Below, piece by piece: positions 33,077 through 43,762 of a stretch of 64,000 nt of DNA (position 1 is the first letter of the stretch; each line of letters starts with the position of its first letter). Location: contig NC_058521.1 in the NCBI RefSeq assembly GCF_904849725.1, positions 100,798,244 to 100,862,243 of the forward strand, read 5' to 3'. The notes beneath the pieces were generated by a model. That model searched no databases. It had not been told where the DNA came from and saw nothing but the letters and a program-made list of their open reading frames with translations. The translations under genes and the position numbers were made by a program. Source of the stretch: Hordeum vulgare subsp. vulgare (lineage: Eukaryota > Streptophyta > Magnoliopsida > Poales > Poaceae).

Positions 33077-35220
33077 CATGTCCCCCGACCAAGGAACTTG
33101 CCCCCGCCATCCCCGGGGCGTGGCTCAGCTTCGCCCACTCCTCCGAAACGGCGGACATCAACTAGCCCATCCGACCGGCCCGCCAATGCCAAACACTCCT
33201 AGTGCCGCCGAGTACGGCCGTGCCGACGAGGTGACCAGGGCCCGATCATCGCCGCCCTAACCTCAGACTCGGCCCGACGCTCCTGATCGGACACCGGACT
33301 TAACACCTCCTCCACCATTGAGTCAAAAGCCGGCGGCACCTCCGTCTCCGGGGTTGGCCCCCGGTGTGCCTCCGTACGGGCCGACGAGACCTCCGAGGCA
33401 CAAGCCTCAGGGCCCACCTGCGTCGTAGTATCGTTTGCCGCCCTCGTCAAAGGACCGCTCGAACCGGCCATCGCAGTGGCTGCCTTGGCCGTACGAAGTG
33501 TGGCGGCGCGCTACCTTTCAAGCCGTGCCATCACCTCGTTCTCTAGAGGCAGTTTCGGAGCACCCTCACCCCCGGGACCCGACGTGTCCGGCGGTGGGAG
33601 TTCAATGGCCTCGTTGTCAAGAAGAAAGAAAAGGGACGAGCTCAGTATGGCAAATCACAAGCAAAATAGAAAAGAGAGCACGAGCTCTAGAAGAGACTTA
33701 CCCCTAAACAAGGGGGAGCAAACAATCGTCCGGCCTTGGCACCCTCTACATCTGCGGACGGGTGCCCGGCAGTAGCGTGGCCGACCGAGCCTTCTTGGCG
33801 GCGAGGGCAATCAGCGGCCCTTCAACCAGCCGCTTCTCCTTGTGCCGCTCCTCCGCCATTAGGCGACGGGCCGGCTGCCCCGCAACCGGTTGGCTCCCAG
33901 CTGGGAGCTCCTCACTCCCTCCGTGTCGACAACATTGGGGAGGCTCCGCTGCCACAATAGGTGTGTCCGTGATGCACATATCATCATTGTCGTCGTTGTT
34001 AGTCCAATCCTTAAAACTCACGTTGGGGTAGGACTCACTAGATGGTCTGGCACCGCTGGCAGCAGCGCCAGTCGGCGATTCCACCTCGTCCTCCTTTGCC
34101 TTTGGCACCTCCGAGTCCTAGGGGCAACGGAGTCGTCCCTGTTCGACTCGTAGTCCTCTGGTCTTAGTACTCTCTGTTTGGCGCAAAGACATGCGAGTTC
34201 AGATCATCCGTGGTCAACTGCCGACTGAAGAGTTGTAAGGAGCGTCACCATGCATCAGCCGCCACGACGAATAACCAAAATACAACTTGAGCCAGAAGGC
34301 ACTGGTCGGCGGCACACGGTTGCCATGGCAGAACAGCTCCATGCCGAACCACCACCCTCCATGTCCAGCTTGAATTGGGTGATGGCGTTCACCCTGGCGG
34401 CTATCTTGCCCGGCGCCAGCTCAATGGTCGTAGCCGGCACGTGTCCTTCTAGAGCCCCATGTCGCAGATCTGGTGCGGGTACTCATGCAGTGGCAGCACC
34501 CGGTAGGAGACGAAGGTCGCCACCAGGTCCACGAGCATCAAACCCGTGGAGGCCTTTAGCTACTTCATCCATCCCATAACCTTGTTGTTGCATTCCTCGA
34601 GGTCCCAGTTCGTGTAGGTTAGTGGCTCCTCGGTGAACGGCGAGAGGTTGACCCAATCTGGCCCTTCCCCGATGCTACGGATGTAGAAGAAGGAACGCTG
34701 GCATTTCATGAAGGAATCGATCAACTTCATATGCGGGAAGAGTGCATTCCGGCTGGCGTACACCACCGCGCCGCCACAGGAGTACGACACCTCCTCGTTC
34801 TTCTGCGTGTGGAACTGGAAGAATAGCCAGAACAAGGAAGAGAAGGGCCTATAGCCCAAGTACCCCTCGCACAACATGGCAAAGCACGCGATGTACAACA
34901 CCGAGTTGGGCCCCAGATGATGCATCTCGAGACCGTTGAATTCCAGGAACTTCCATATGAAGCATCTCGCCGGCAACCCGAAGCCGATGGTGAAGAGCGT
35001 CCCGAACACCACGCGCTCGCGGACGCGCAGCTCTAGGACGCGCTCATCCACCGGCATGCGCATCTCCACGTGCTCCTCCAACAAGATCCTGCGCCTCCAC
35101 CAGAGGTACTCTATGTGGGCCTCCATGATCACGGAGTCCTCCCACGAACCAGCGGGAAGCATAGCCATATCGACGTCCATCGACAGTGGGGCAGAGAAGC
35201 AGAAGTTGGAGATGCCCCCC
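33077..35220 (-). mobile_element. Tat element A, antisense-ORF segment
   Basis: This GC-rich block lies between the LARD and element E. It carries most of A's antisense ORF and about 40 bp upstream of it. CCCCC at its right edge is the target duplication of E. Confidence 0.7.
33082..35180 (-). pseudogene. Antisense extra ORF of element A with the putative gypsy-type transposon domain
   Basis: The most likely start is ATG 35180 (MDVDMAMLPAGSW); the frame is closed just upstream at 43430-43440 across element E. The N-terminal half contains the pattern I know from the plant 'putative gypsy type transposon' family: VVFGTLFTIGFGLPARC, FLEFNGLEMHHLGPNSVLYI, LCEGYLGYRPFSSLFWLFFQ and SFFYIRSIGEGPDWVNLS. 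A TAG near 34560 interrupts it, and the reading then continues (VDLVATFVSYRVLPL) in the same frame. Further down it shifts frames; a later piece reads VSFKDWTNNDDNDDMC. The end lies at 10927, beyond the LARD. It runs opposite to A's pol, an arrangement known for extra ORFs of Tat elements. Its function is unknown. Confidence 0.7.
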
Positions 35221-35264
35221 TGATGTTTGCTGTGTATCCGTTGCAACGGTGCCAGAAATAGTTG
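35221..35264 (-). other. U5 extension carrying a PBS-like site, 3' LTR copy (element E)
   Basis: The last ~44 bp of the LTR (minus strand) contain TTTCTGGCACCGTTGCAACG, a PBS-like sequence that normally lies outside an LTR. The target duplication sits outside this extension, so it was part of the integrated LTR. Confidence 0.65.
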
Positions 35265-36796
35265 TGTCGACGGCACCAGGAATCCTTCAGCTGCGGCTAC
35301 GCCTTAAGGGACTTCCTAGGCAAGTATGCAAAGGATTTCCCCCGTGGCCTTGGAGCCTTGCGTTGGTGTTCCCTCGAAGCGGAAAGGGTGATGTAGCACA
35401 TCGACGGTAAGTATTTCCCTCAGGTTGAGAACCAAGGTATAAATCTGGCAGAAGAGTATCTCAAGATCCTGCACAAACACAAAAGCTTGCACCCAACGCT
35501 ATGAAGGGGTTGTCAATCCCTTATAGATTGTTTGCCAAGTGAGAACTGAAAACAACAAAGTAACAAAGCAAAGTAAAAGCATAGGTGTCAACGACGGATG
35601 TGAATAGACCCGGGGGCCGTAGTGTTTACTAGTGGCTTCTCACATAAAAGCAAGTAGACGGTGGGTGAACAAAATATTGTCGAGCCATTGATAGAACCGT
35701 GCAAAATCGTGACGATATCTATGCAATGATTATTTCTATAGGCATCACGTCCGAAACAAGTAGACCGATACTTTCTGCGTCTACTACTATTACTCCACAT
35801 GTCGACCGCTATGCAGCATGCATCTAGTGTATTAAGTCCATAAGAACAGAGTAACGCCTTAAGCAAGATGACATGATGTAGAGGCATAATCTCAAACCAA
35901 TGATAAAACCCCCATCTTTTTACCCTTGATGGAAACTACTTGATGTGTGCCTTGCTGCCCCTACTGTCACTGGGAAAGGTCACCACATGGCAGAATCCAA
36001 AACCAAGCACTTCTCCCATTGCAAGAATCATAGATCTAGTTGGCCAAACAAAACCAAATACTCTGAGACACTTACAAGGATATCAAATCATGCATATAAG
36101 AAATCAGCAAAGACTCAAATATATATCATAGATAATCTGATCACAAATCCACAATTCATCGGATCTCCATGAAGATCATGGAGAACTTTGTATTGAAGAT
36201 CCAAGAGAGAGAAGAAGCCATCTAGCTACTAACTATGGACCCGTAGGTCTGAAGTGAACTACTCACGAGTCATTGGAGGGGCGATGATGATGATGAAGAA
36301 GCCCTCCAACTCCAAAGTCCCCTCCGGCATGGCATCGGGAAGGGTCTCCAGATGAGATCTCGCGGAAATGGAAGCTTGCGGTGGCGGAAAAGTATTTTCG
36401 AGGCTCCCTGATTTTTTGCGGAATATTTGGGATTTTTAGGCCGAAGATCTAGGTCAGGGGACGGCCAGGGAGGCCACAAGCCTACCCACCGCCGCCTCCT
36501 CCTGGTGGCGGACTGGGGGCTTGTGGGCTCCCTCGAGCCCACTTGGCTTGGCCCAAAAGCCCCCTGGTCTTCTTCCGTTCGGGAAAAAATCGTTTCGGGG
36601 TTTTTCTTCCGTTTGGACTCCGTTCCAAAATCAGATCCGAAAAGAGTCAAAAACACGAAAAAAACAGGAACTGGCACTTGGCACTGAATTGATAAGTTAG
36701 TCCCAAAAAGATATAAAAAGATACATAAAACAACCAAAGAAGCCAAGATAACATCGTGAAACCATCATAAATTATAGATACGTTTGAGACGTATCA
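35221..36796 (-). repeat. 3' LTR of element E
   Basis: It matches 41806-43408 with substitutions and indels; a stretch of about 60 bp at 42750-42800 in the right copy is missing here. The inverted repeat CCACAAGCC/GGCTTGTGG (36474-36482, 36518-36526) is well kept. The TATA box has decayed to CCTAAAAAT. Confidence 0.9.
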
Positions 36797-36811
36797 AGCA
36801 TCCCCAAGCTT
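36797..36811 (-). other. Polypurine tract of element E
   Basis: On the minus strand it reads AAGCTTGGGGATGCT against the 3' LTR. Near copies recur at 38783-38796 and 38837-38850. Confidence 0.75.
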
Positions 36812-37608
36812 AACTCCTGCTCGTCCTCGAGTAGGGAAGTGATAAGAATGAATTTTTGATGCTTTCATGCTACCTAGCATAGGTGTCCTTTGTAATTCCT
36901 CTTATGTGACGTCAATGTTCAGATCCATTAGATTCAAAACAATAGTTTGCTATTGACGTGGAAACAATAATAATTCAAGCAAACTAGCAAGGTAATCATG
37001 AACTTTCAAAATAACAAGGCCAAAAGAAAGTTATCCCTACAAAAGCATATAGTCTGGCTCTGTTCTATCATCATTGCACAACAAATTTAAATCATGCACA
37101 ACCCCGGTATTGGCCATGTAATTGTTTCACACCTTTACTTTCTCAAACCTTTTCATCTCTCACGCAATACATGAGCGTGAGCCATGGTTATAGCACTATA
37201 GATGGTGTGGAATGTAGTGGAGGTTGCAAGACAAAAAAAGGAGCAGATAGTCACATTAACTAGGCATATCAATGAGCTGTGGAGATGCTCATCAATAGAT
37301 ATCAATGTGAATGAGTAGGTATTGCCATACAAATGATGCACTAGAGCTATGAGTATGTGAAAGCTCTTAAAGAAAACTAGTGGGTGTGCATCCAACTTGC
37401 TTGCTTACGAAGACCTAAGGCAATTTTGAGGAAGCCTATCATTGGAATATACAAGCCAAGTTATATAATGAAAATTTGCCACTAGTTATATGGTGGTGAC
37501 GAAACGAGAGACTCTCAATAATGAAGATCATGGTGCTTAATATGCACAAGTGTGGAAAAAGTGGTAGCATTGTCCCTTCTCTTTTTTTCTCTCATGTTTT
37601 TTTATTTG

Positions 37609-37682
37609 GTGGGCTCTTTGGCCTCTCTTTTTTGTGGGCTTCTTTGGCCTCTTTTTTTTTGTGGGCTTCTTTGGCCTCTTTT
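37609..37682 (+). repeat. Short minisatellite, three 25-27 bp units (element E)
   Basis: GTGGGCTTCTTTGGCCTCT with a T-rich spacer recurs at 37609, 37634 and 37661. Confidence 0.8.
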
Positions 37683-37930
37683 ATTTCCTCACATGGGACA
37701 ATGCTCCATTAATGATAATCATCACACTTTCAACTCAAAACTTAGAGTAACAATGACTCTATATGGAATGCGTTCGGTAGTGTACCGTGGCAATGATCTA
37801 GCATGGCATAGACATCAATGGAAAACATCATGCTAGCTATCTTACGATCATGCAAAGGCAAAGTAGACGTGGTGGCACATGTAATGGTGGTAGTTGCATG
37901 GCAATATATCTCGGAATGACTTTGAAAAAG

Positions 37931-37952
37931 CCATAGTAGGTAGGTATGGTGG
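37931..37952 (-). promoter_or_regulatory. Conserved CCACCATACCTA block (element E copy)
   Basis: On the minus strand it reads CCACCATACCTACCTACTAT followed by GG, close to the versions in B, C and F. Confidence 0.55.
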
Positions 37953-38487
37953 CTGTTTTGAGGGAGGCTAATGGTGGGTTCTGTGCACCGGCGAAAGTTG
38001 CACGGCACTAAGAAGATAGTGATGGTGGAAGGTGAAAGTGCATCTAAACCATGGACTCAACATTAGTCATGAAGAACTCATATACTTATTGCAAAAGTTT
38101 TATTAGTAATCGAAACAAAGCATTCAATGCATACTCCTAGGGGAAGGGTTGGTAGGTATAAACCATCGCGCAATCCCGACCGCCACGCAAAGGATGACAA
38201 TCAATATACTAATCATGCTCAGATTTCATCACATAGCGGTTCACCATACGTGCATGCTACGGGAATCACTAACTTCAACACAAGTATTTCTAGATCCACA
38301 ACACCTTACTAGCATGACTTTCAATATTACCATAACCAAAACTCAAAACTAATTGAGATGAATCAAACTTATCGAACTATTCAATGCACATGAAGGTGGA
38401 AGTTTTTGTATCCCTTTGGATAACTACCCCTTTTGAGACTACTTTCAAAGAATAGATCAACTACCAAGCCACGCACCGCTGCGCTCT

Positions 38488-38593
38488 AAAAGATATAAGT
38501 GAAGCACATAGAGCAAAAGCATCTAGCTCAAAAGATATAAGTGAAGCACATGTGAGCTATATTGTCTACCAAAAGATATAAGTGAAGCTCGAC
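38488..38593 (+). repeat. Triplicate 41-42 bp repeat (element E)
   Basis: AAAAGATATAAGTGAAGC starts at 38488, 38530 and 38571, followed by related spacers. A single related sequence (CTTCACTTATA...) occurs in element F near 51640-51690. Confidence 0.75.
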
Positions 38594-39564
38594 AAAATCA
38601 CGGTGTGTGCATGCCTATCTCTCTAGGTGTGCAGCAAGGATGATTGTGACACAACAAAACTAAAAGACTCCTACGATACAAGACGCTCCAAGCAAAAAAC
38701 ACATAACATGTGGTGAATAAAAATATAGCCCCAAGTAACGTTACTGATGGATTGAAGACGAGAGAGGGGATGCCTTCCCGGGGCATCCCCAAGCTTAGGC
38801 TTTTACGGCATCCTTGAATCTCTTGGGGTGCCTTGGGCATCCCCAAGCTTGAGCTCTTGACACTCTTTATCTCTTTGTCCATAAGAACTTCACCCAAAAC
38901 TTGAAAACTTCACAACACGAAACTTAAACAGAAACTCGTGATAACATTAGTACAAGAAAGCAAACCACCACTTCTTTAGGTACTGTAGCAAACTTAAATT
39001 CTACTTGTGTTGATGTTGGGTTACTGTAATTTCAATCTTACATGGCTAATACCCCCCGATACTACCCATAGTTTCATCAAAATAAGCAACCAACACAACA
39101 AAACAGAATCTGTTAACAGCAGACCAGTCTGTAGCAATCTGTATATTTCGTATACCTCTGGTACTTGCAAATTTCTGAAAAATTATGATAGTCTGAAGAA
39201 TTTGGGTAGCAATCAGTAGAAAAAAGAATCAACTCAAAAGCTCTTACAGAAAAAAAATGAAAATTATTTCCCTGAGCACAAAGTTTCTGTTTTTTCCAGC
39301 ATGACCAAACAATCATCCCCAAGACTAATCATAACGGTTTTGCTTGGCACAAACGCAAAAAGAAACACAAAAAACACAATCATAACAGAACTATGAAAGT
39401 GTGGAAAACACAAAACAGAAAGAAAAAGGATAGATTCATTGGGTTGCCTCCCAACAAGCGCTTTTGTTTAACGCCCTTAGCTAGGGGAAAGTGATGGAAT
39501 CATGTATAGTCATCTTTGGTGCTCAAACCATAGGTAGCCCTCATCATAGATTCATAAGGCAATC

Positions 39565-40305
39565 TTATTTTCTTTTTAGAAAGTGCTCCATGCCCTTCTT
39601 TAAAGGAAATTGAAATATAATATTCCCTTCCTTCATATCGATGATAGCACCAATAGTCCTTAGGAAAGGTCTACCAAGAATAATGGGACATGAAGGATTG
39701 CAATCTATGTCAAGTACAATGAAATCCACGGGTACATAGTTCTTATTCGCAACAATAAGAACATCATCGATCCTCCCCATGGGTTTCTTGACAGTAGAAT
39801 CTGCAAGATGCAAATTAAGAGAACACTCTTCAATCTCATGAAAACCAAGAATATCACATAAAAACTTTGGAATCGCGGAAACACTAGCACCCAAATCACA
39901 CAAAGCATTGCACTCATAGTTTTTTATCTTGATTTTGATAGTTGGTTCCCACTCATCATGAAGTTTTCTAGGTATAGAGAGTTCTAGTTCGAGCTTCTCT
40001 TCAAGATATTTCATCATAGCATCTACGATATGCGCGGTAAAGGTTTTGCTTTGTCTATAAGCATGTGGAGAGTTTGCAATGGATTGCATCAAAGAAATGC
40101 ATTCAAACAAGGAGCAATCATCATAATTGAATTCCTCGAAATCCAAAGTGCGAGTTTCATTACTACCCAAAATTTTGACTTCTTCTACTACACTCTCCAC
40201 ACCTCTATCATCAAGATAGGTGGACTCCGAATCATTGGGGCGTTTTTCAACCAAAGTGGATTCATATCCAGCCCCTCCATAAGTAGGTTTGACACGCGAA
40301 ACCAA
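39565..40305 (-). pseudogene. Aspartic protease region of element E
   Basis: The frame holds an acidic linker (FEEFNYDDCSLFECISLMQS) and then the protease motif ALCDLGASVSAIPKFLCDIL. The conserved second half follows, with VDFIVLDIDCNPSCPIILGR and PFLRTIGAIIDMKEGNIIFQ. It starts where the Gag frame shifts near 40305 and ends at 39565, where Pol would begin in an autonomous relative. The protease would mature Gag. No RT follows. Confidence 0.8.
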
Positions 40306-41572
40306 AGATAAAGAGGAGACACACCAAGCACTTTAAGATCTTCGTGATTTGCATCACTAGAACGCACCCTTTTAAACCATTCATGTCTAGCGCGAATTTG
40401 GACGGTTCTTTCTTTGCTCTCATTCATGGAGATACGCATAGCTTTCAAAGTTTCATCCAAGTTGACCTTGGGAGGAGCGCATCTAACTTTCAAAGCATCA
40501 ATATCACAACACATCCTATCAACGCTCTTAGCCAAATCGTCTATTTTGAGTAGTTTTTGCTCTATGGACGCATTGAAAATCTTTTGAGAGTTGATGAACT
40601 CTTTGATATTACTCTCTAGATCAGAGGGTAATTTGTTGTGATTTCCATACGTGTTGCGGTAGGAATTTCCATAATTGTTAGAGGAGTTACTAGGAAAAGG
40701 CCTAGGAACATAGTTTCCTCTAAAAGCATTGTTGTTGCCAAAATTGTTCCTACCAACAAAATTCACGTCCAATCTAGCGTTCCTACTCTCAATCAAAGAA
40801 GATAGTGGCATGTCCTTAGGATCTAGGGTAGCGTTTCTCCTAGCAACCAAATTCATCAAATCGTCCATCTTAGCACTAAGCGAGTTAATATCTTCTATAG
40901 CGTGCACCTTTTCGCTAGCAGGCGACCTTTCAGTGTGCCACTGAGAGTAGTTGGTCATGATATTGTCTAGGAGTTTTGTAGCGTCTCCTAACGTGATTTC
41001 CATGAACGTTCCACCTGAGGCGGAGTCCAAGATATTGCGAGAAGAGAAATTCAAGCCAGCGTAAAAGATTTGTATAATCATCCACAAACTCAAGCCATGA
41101 GCGGGACAATTTCTAATCATAAGCTTCATCCTCTCCCAAGATTGTACAACGTGTTCATGATCAAGTTGCTTGAAATTCATGATATCGTTACGTAAGGAGA
41201 TGATCTTAGCCGGTGGAAAATACTTGGATATGTAAGCATCTTTGCACTTATCCCTAGAATCGATACTATTTTTAGGCAAAGAAGAAAACCAAGTTTTTGC
41301 GCGATCTCGCAACGAGAAAGGAAAAGTTTCAACTTAATCACGTCATTATCCACATCTCTTTTCTTTTGCATATCACAAAGCTCAATGAAGGTATTGAGAT
41401 GGGATGCGGCATCTGCACTAGGAAGGCCAGAGAATTGCTCTTTCATAACAAGATTCAGCAAAGCTGCGTTGATTTCATACGATTCCGCACTAGTGGCGGG
41501 AGCAATCAGAGTACTAATAAAATCATTATTATTAGTGCTCGAGAAGTCGCAAAGTTTGGTGTTTTCAGACAT
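40306..41572 (-). pseudogene. gag: Gag of element E, frameshifted
   Basis: The probable start is ATG 41572 (MSENTKLCDFSSTNNNDF). The first frame continues to about 41310 (FSGLPSADAASHLNTFIELC), where one missing T in the run encoding KLKLFPFSL shifts the frame. The rest of the core follows: LRDRAKTWFSSLPKNSID, YISKYFPPAKIISLRNDIMN and QSWERMKLMIRNCPAHGLSL. An asparagine-rich stretch (GRNNFGNNNAFRGNYVPRPF) and a coiled-coil-like segment close it. A second shift near 40310 leads into the protease. It is a typical Athila-like Gag without a zinc knuckle. Confidence 0.8.
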
Positions 41573-41775
41573 GATGACTTCAACAAACAAACAAGCACAC
41601 AAGCAAGCAAGAGAACCGGCAAAGGAAAACGGCAAGGGCAAAAGAAAACGGCGAAGGAGAAAGGCAAATGAAAACGGAAAATGTGAATTGGGGGAGAGGA
41701 AACGAGAGGCAACTGGCAACAAAAGTAAATGAAAGAGAAGAGTTTGTGAGACCTACTTTGATAGATCTTGATTTC

Positions 41776-41795
41776 TCCTCCCCGGGAGCGGCGCC
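41776..41795 (-). promoter_or_regulatory. Primer binding site of element E (in use)
   Basis: On the minus strand it reads TGGCGCCGCTCCCGGGGAGG, 10 bp inside the 5' LTR end at 41806. Confidence 0.75.
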
Positions 41796-41805
41796 AGAAA
41801 TACTT

Positions 41806-41850
41806 CTGATGTTTGTTGTGTATCCCTTGCAACGGCGCCAGAAATAGTTG
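41806..41850 (-). other. U5 extension carrying an older PBS, 5' LTR copy (element E)
   Basis: On the minus strand, after a TACCGTCAACA that looks like an LTR end, comes TTTCTGGCGCCGTTGCAAGG and then ATACACAACAAACATCA, the true LTR end. A second PBS lies just beyond. The same extension is in the other LTR. Confidence 0.7.
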
Positions 41851-43408
41851 TGTTGACGGTACCAGGAATCCTTCAGCTGCGGCTACGCCTAAGGGACTTC
41901 CTAGGCAAGTATGCAAGGGATTTCCCCCGTGGCCTTGGAGCCTTGCGTTGGTGTTCCCTCGAAGCGGAAAGGGTGATGTAGCACAGCGACGGTAAGTATT
42001 TCCCTCAGTTTGAGAACCAAGGTATCAATCCGGCGGAAGAGTATCTCAAGATCCTGCACAAACACAAAAGCTTGCACCCAACGCTATGAAGGGGTTGTCA
42101 ATCCCTTATAGATTGTTTGCCAAGTGAGAACTGAAAGCAAAAAAGTAACAAAGCAAAGTAAAAGCGGAGGTGTAAACGATGGATGTGAATAGACCCGGGG
42201 GTCGTAGTGTTTGCTAGTGGCTTCTCTCATGAAAGCAAGTAGACGGTGGGTGAACAAATTACTGTCGAGCAATTGATAGAACCGCGCAAAGTCGTGACGA
42301 TATCTATGCAATGATTATATCTATAGGCATCACGTCCGAAACAAGTAGACCGATACTTTCTGCATCTACTACTATTACTCCACACGTCGACCGCTATCCA
42401 GTATGCATCTAGTGTATTAAGTCCATAAGAACAGAGTAACGCCTTAAGCAAGATGACATGATGTAGAGGGATAATCTCAAACCAATGATAAAAACCCCAT
42501 CTTTTTACCCTTGTTGGCTACTACTTGATGTGTGCCTTGCTGCCCCTACTGTCACTGGGAAAGGTCACCACATGGTAGAACCCAAATCCAAGCACTTCTC
42601 CCATTGCAAGAATCATAGATCTAGTTGGCCAAACAAAACCCAAGACTCGGAGAGACTTACAAGGATATCAAATCATGCATATAAGAAATAAGCAAAGACT
42701 CAAATATATATCATAGATAATCTAATCACAAATCCACAATTCATCGGATCTCGATAAACACACTGCCAAAGAAGATTACATCGGATAGATCTCCATGAAG
42801 ATCATGGAGAACTTTGTATTGAAGATCCAAGAGAGAGAAGATCATGGACCCGTAGGTCTGAAGTGAACTACTCACAAGTCATTGGAGGGGCGATGATGAT
42901 GATGAAGAAGCCCTCCAACTCCAAAGTCCCATCCGGCAGGGCGCCGGGAAGGGTCTCCAGATGAGATCTCGCGGAAACGGAAGCTTGCGGCGACGAAAAA
43001 GTATTTTCGAGGCTCCCCTCATTATTTGCGGAATATTTGGGAATTTATAGGCCAAAGACCTAGGTCAAGGGGCGGCCAGGGAGGCCATAAGCTTGCCCAC
43101 CGCCGCCTCCCCCATGGTGGCATGGTGGGAACTTGTGGGCTCCTTGGAGCCCACCTGGCTTGGCCCAAAGGCCCCCTGGTCTTCTTCCGTTTGGGAAAAA
43201 ATCATTTCGGGGTTTTTATTCCGTTTGGACTCCATTCCAAAATCAGATCTGAAAAGAGTCAAAAACACGGGAAAAACAGGAACTGGCACTTGGCACTGAA
43301 TCAATAAGTTAGTCCCAAAAAAGATATAAAAGGTACATGAAACAACCAAAGAAGACAAGATAACAGCGTGAAACCATCAAAAATTATAGATACGTTTGAG
43401 ACGTATCA
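41806..43408 (-). repeat. 5' LTR of element E
   Basis: This is the right copy. It contains a TATA-like CTATAAATT on the minus strand (43044-43052) and the decayed inverted repeat GGCCATAAGC/CTTGTGGGC (about 43083-43140). ORFs inside are incidental. Confidence 0.9.
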
Positions 43409-43762
43409 CCCCCAGCTGGTCAACCGCAGAAGAGCGCTACGGGACCGAGGAGGGAGGAACGGCGGCGGCGAGTGCTGTGGGTGCAAGCAGGGAGGTAAGG
43501 TGATAACGGGCGCTGTGGTTTGCACGGATGAAGGACGAATGGTGGCAAGCTACGGAGCGGCACATGTGCGAGGTGGGAGACAAGGAGTGGAAAGGCAATT
43601 GTGGCCTTGGCCTTTCCTCCGCCCCTTTTAAAGCCCCAGGAATACGTGGGGTGTGTGATCAGTTACCCCCACGCCCCCACTAACCCACGATGCCCACGCA
43701 CATTAATCGTGCAGGGTATCCCAACCGACGGGCCACGACCACAGAGGATCCCGCTCATGAGC
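43409..43762 (-). mobile_element. Tat element A, region upstream of the antisense ORF
   Basis: This GC-rich piece follows E's target duplication and ends where element F's LTR begins. It carries a TATA-like site for the antisense ORF. No coding region was seen on either strand beyond short incidental frames. Confidence 0.6.
43626..43633 (-). promoter_or_regulatory. TATA-like site for the antisense ORF of element A
   Basis: On the minus strand CTTTAAAAGG lies in a GC-rich setting. With element E removed, it is about 250 bp upstream of ATG 35180. Confidence 0.4.

Larger units (their letters stand above)
36812..39564 (-). other. Non-coding 3' region of element E
   Basis: There is no credible gene in 2.7 kb. 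It contains a GTGGGCTTCTTTGGCCTC minisatellite, three copies of AAAAGATATAAGTGAAGC, two extra AAGCTTGGGGATGC motifs, the CCACCATACCTA block (37931-37952) and the GCGCTTGTTGGGAGGCAACC block (39441-39461). Confidence 0.65.
35221..43408 (-). mobile_element. Non-autonomous Gypsy element with Gag-protease only (element E)
   Basis: The LTRs are 35221-36796 and 41806-43408. The flanks CCCCC (35216-35220) and CCCCC (43409-43413) form a perfect, though low-complexity, target duplication. On the minus strand the LTR starts TGATACGTCTCAAACG and ends CAACAAACATCA. The interior holds the PBS, a Gag frame and a protease frame, then 2.7 kb of non-coding DNA. RT, RNase H, integrase and ORF3 are absent. The PBS and 3' blocks place it with the Athila-like elements B, C and F. 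I cannot name the family with confidence. Confidence 0.85.

Noticed and set aside
34250..34579. Plus-strand ORFs opposite the antisense ORF of element A
   Set aside because: They are shadows of the minus-strand coding region, which carries the recognisable domain.
35186..35410. N-terminal extension of the antisense ORF into element E's LTR
   Set aside because: The extended reading upstream of 35221 is LTR sequence from a later insertion; the native start is more likely at 35180.
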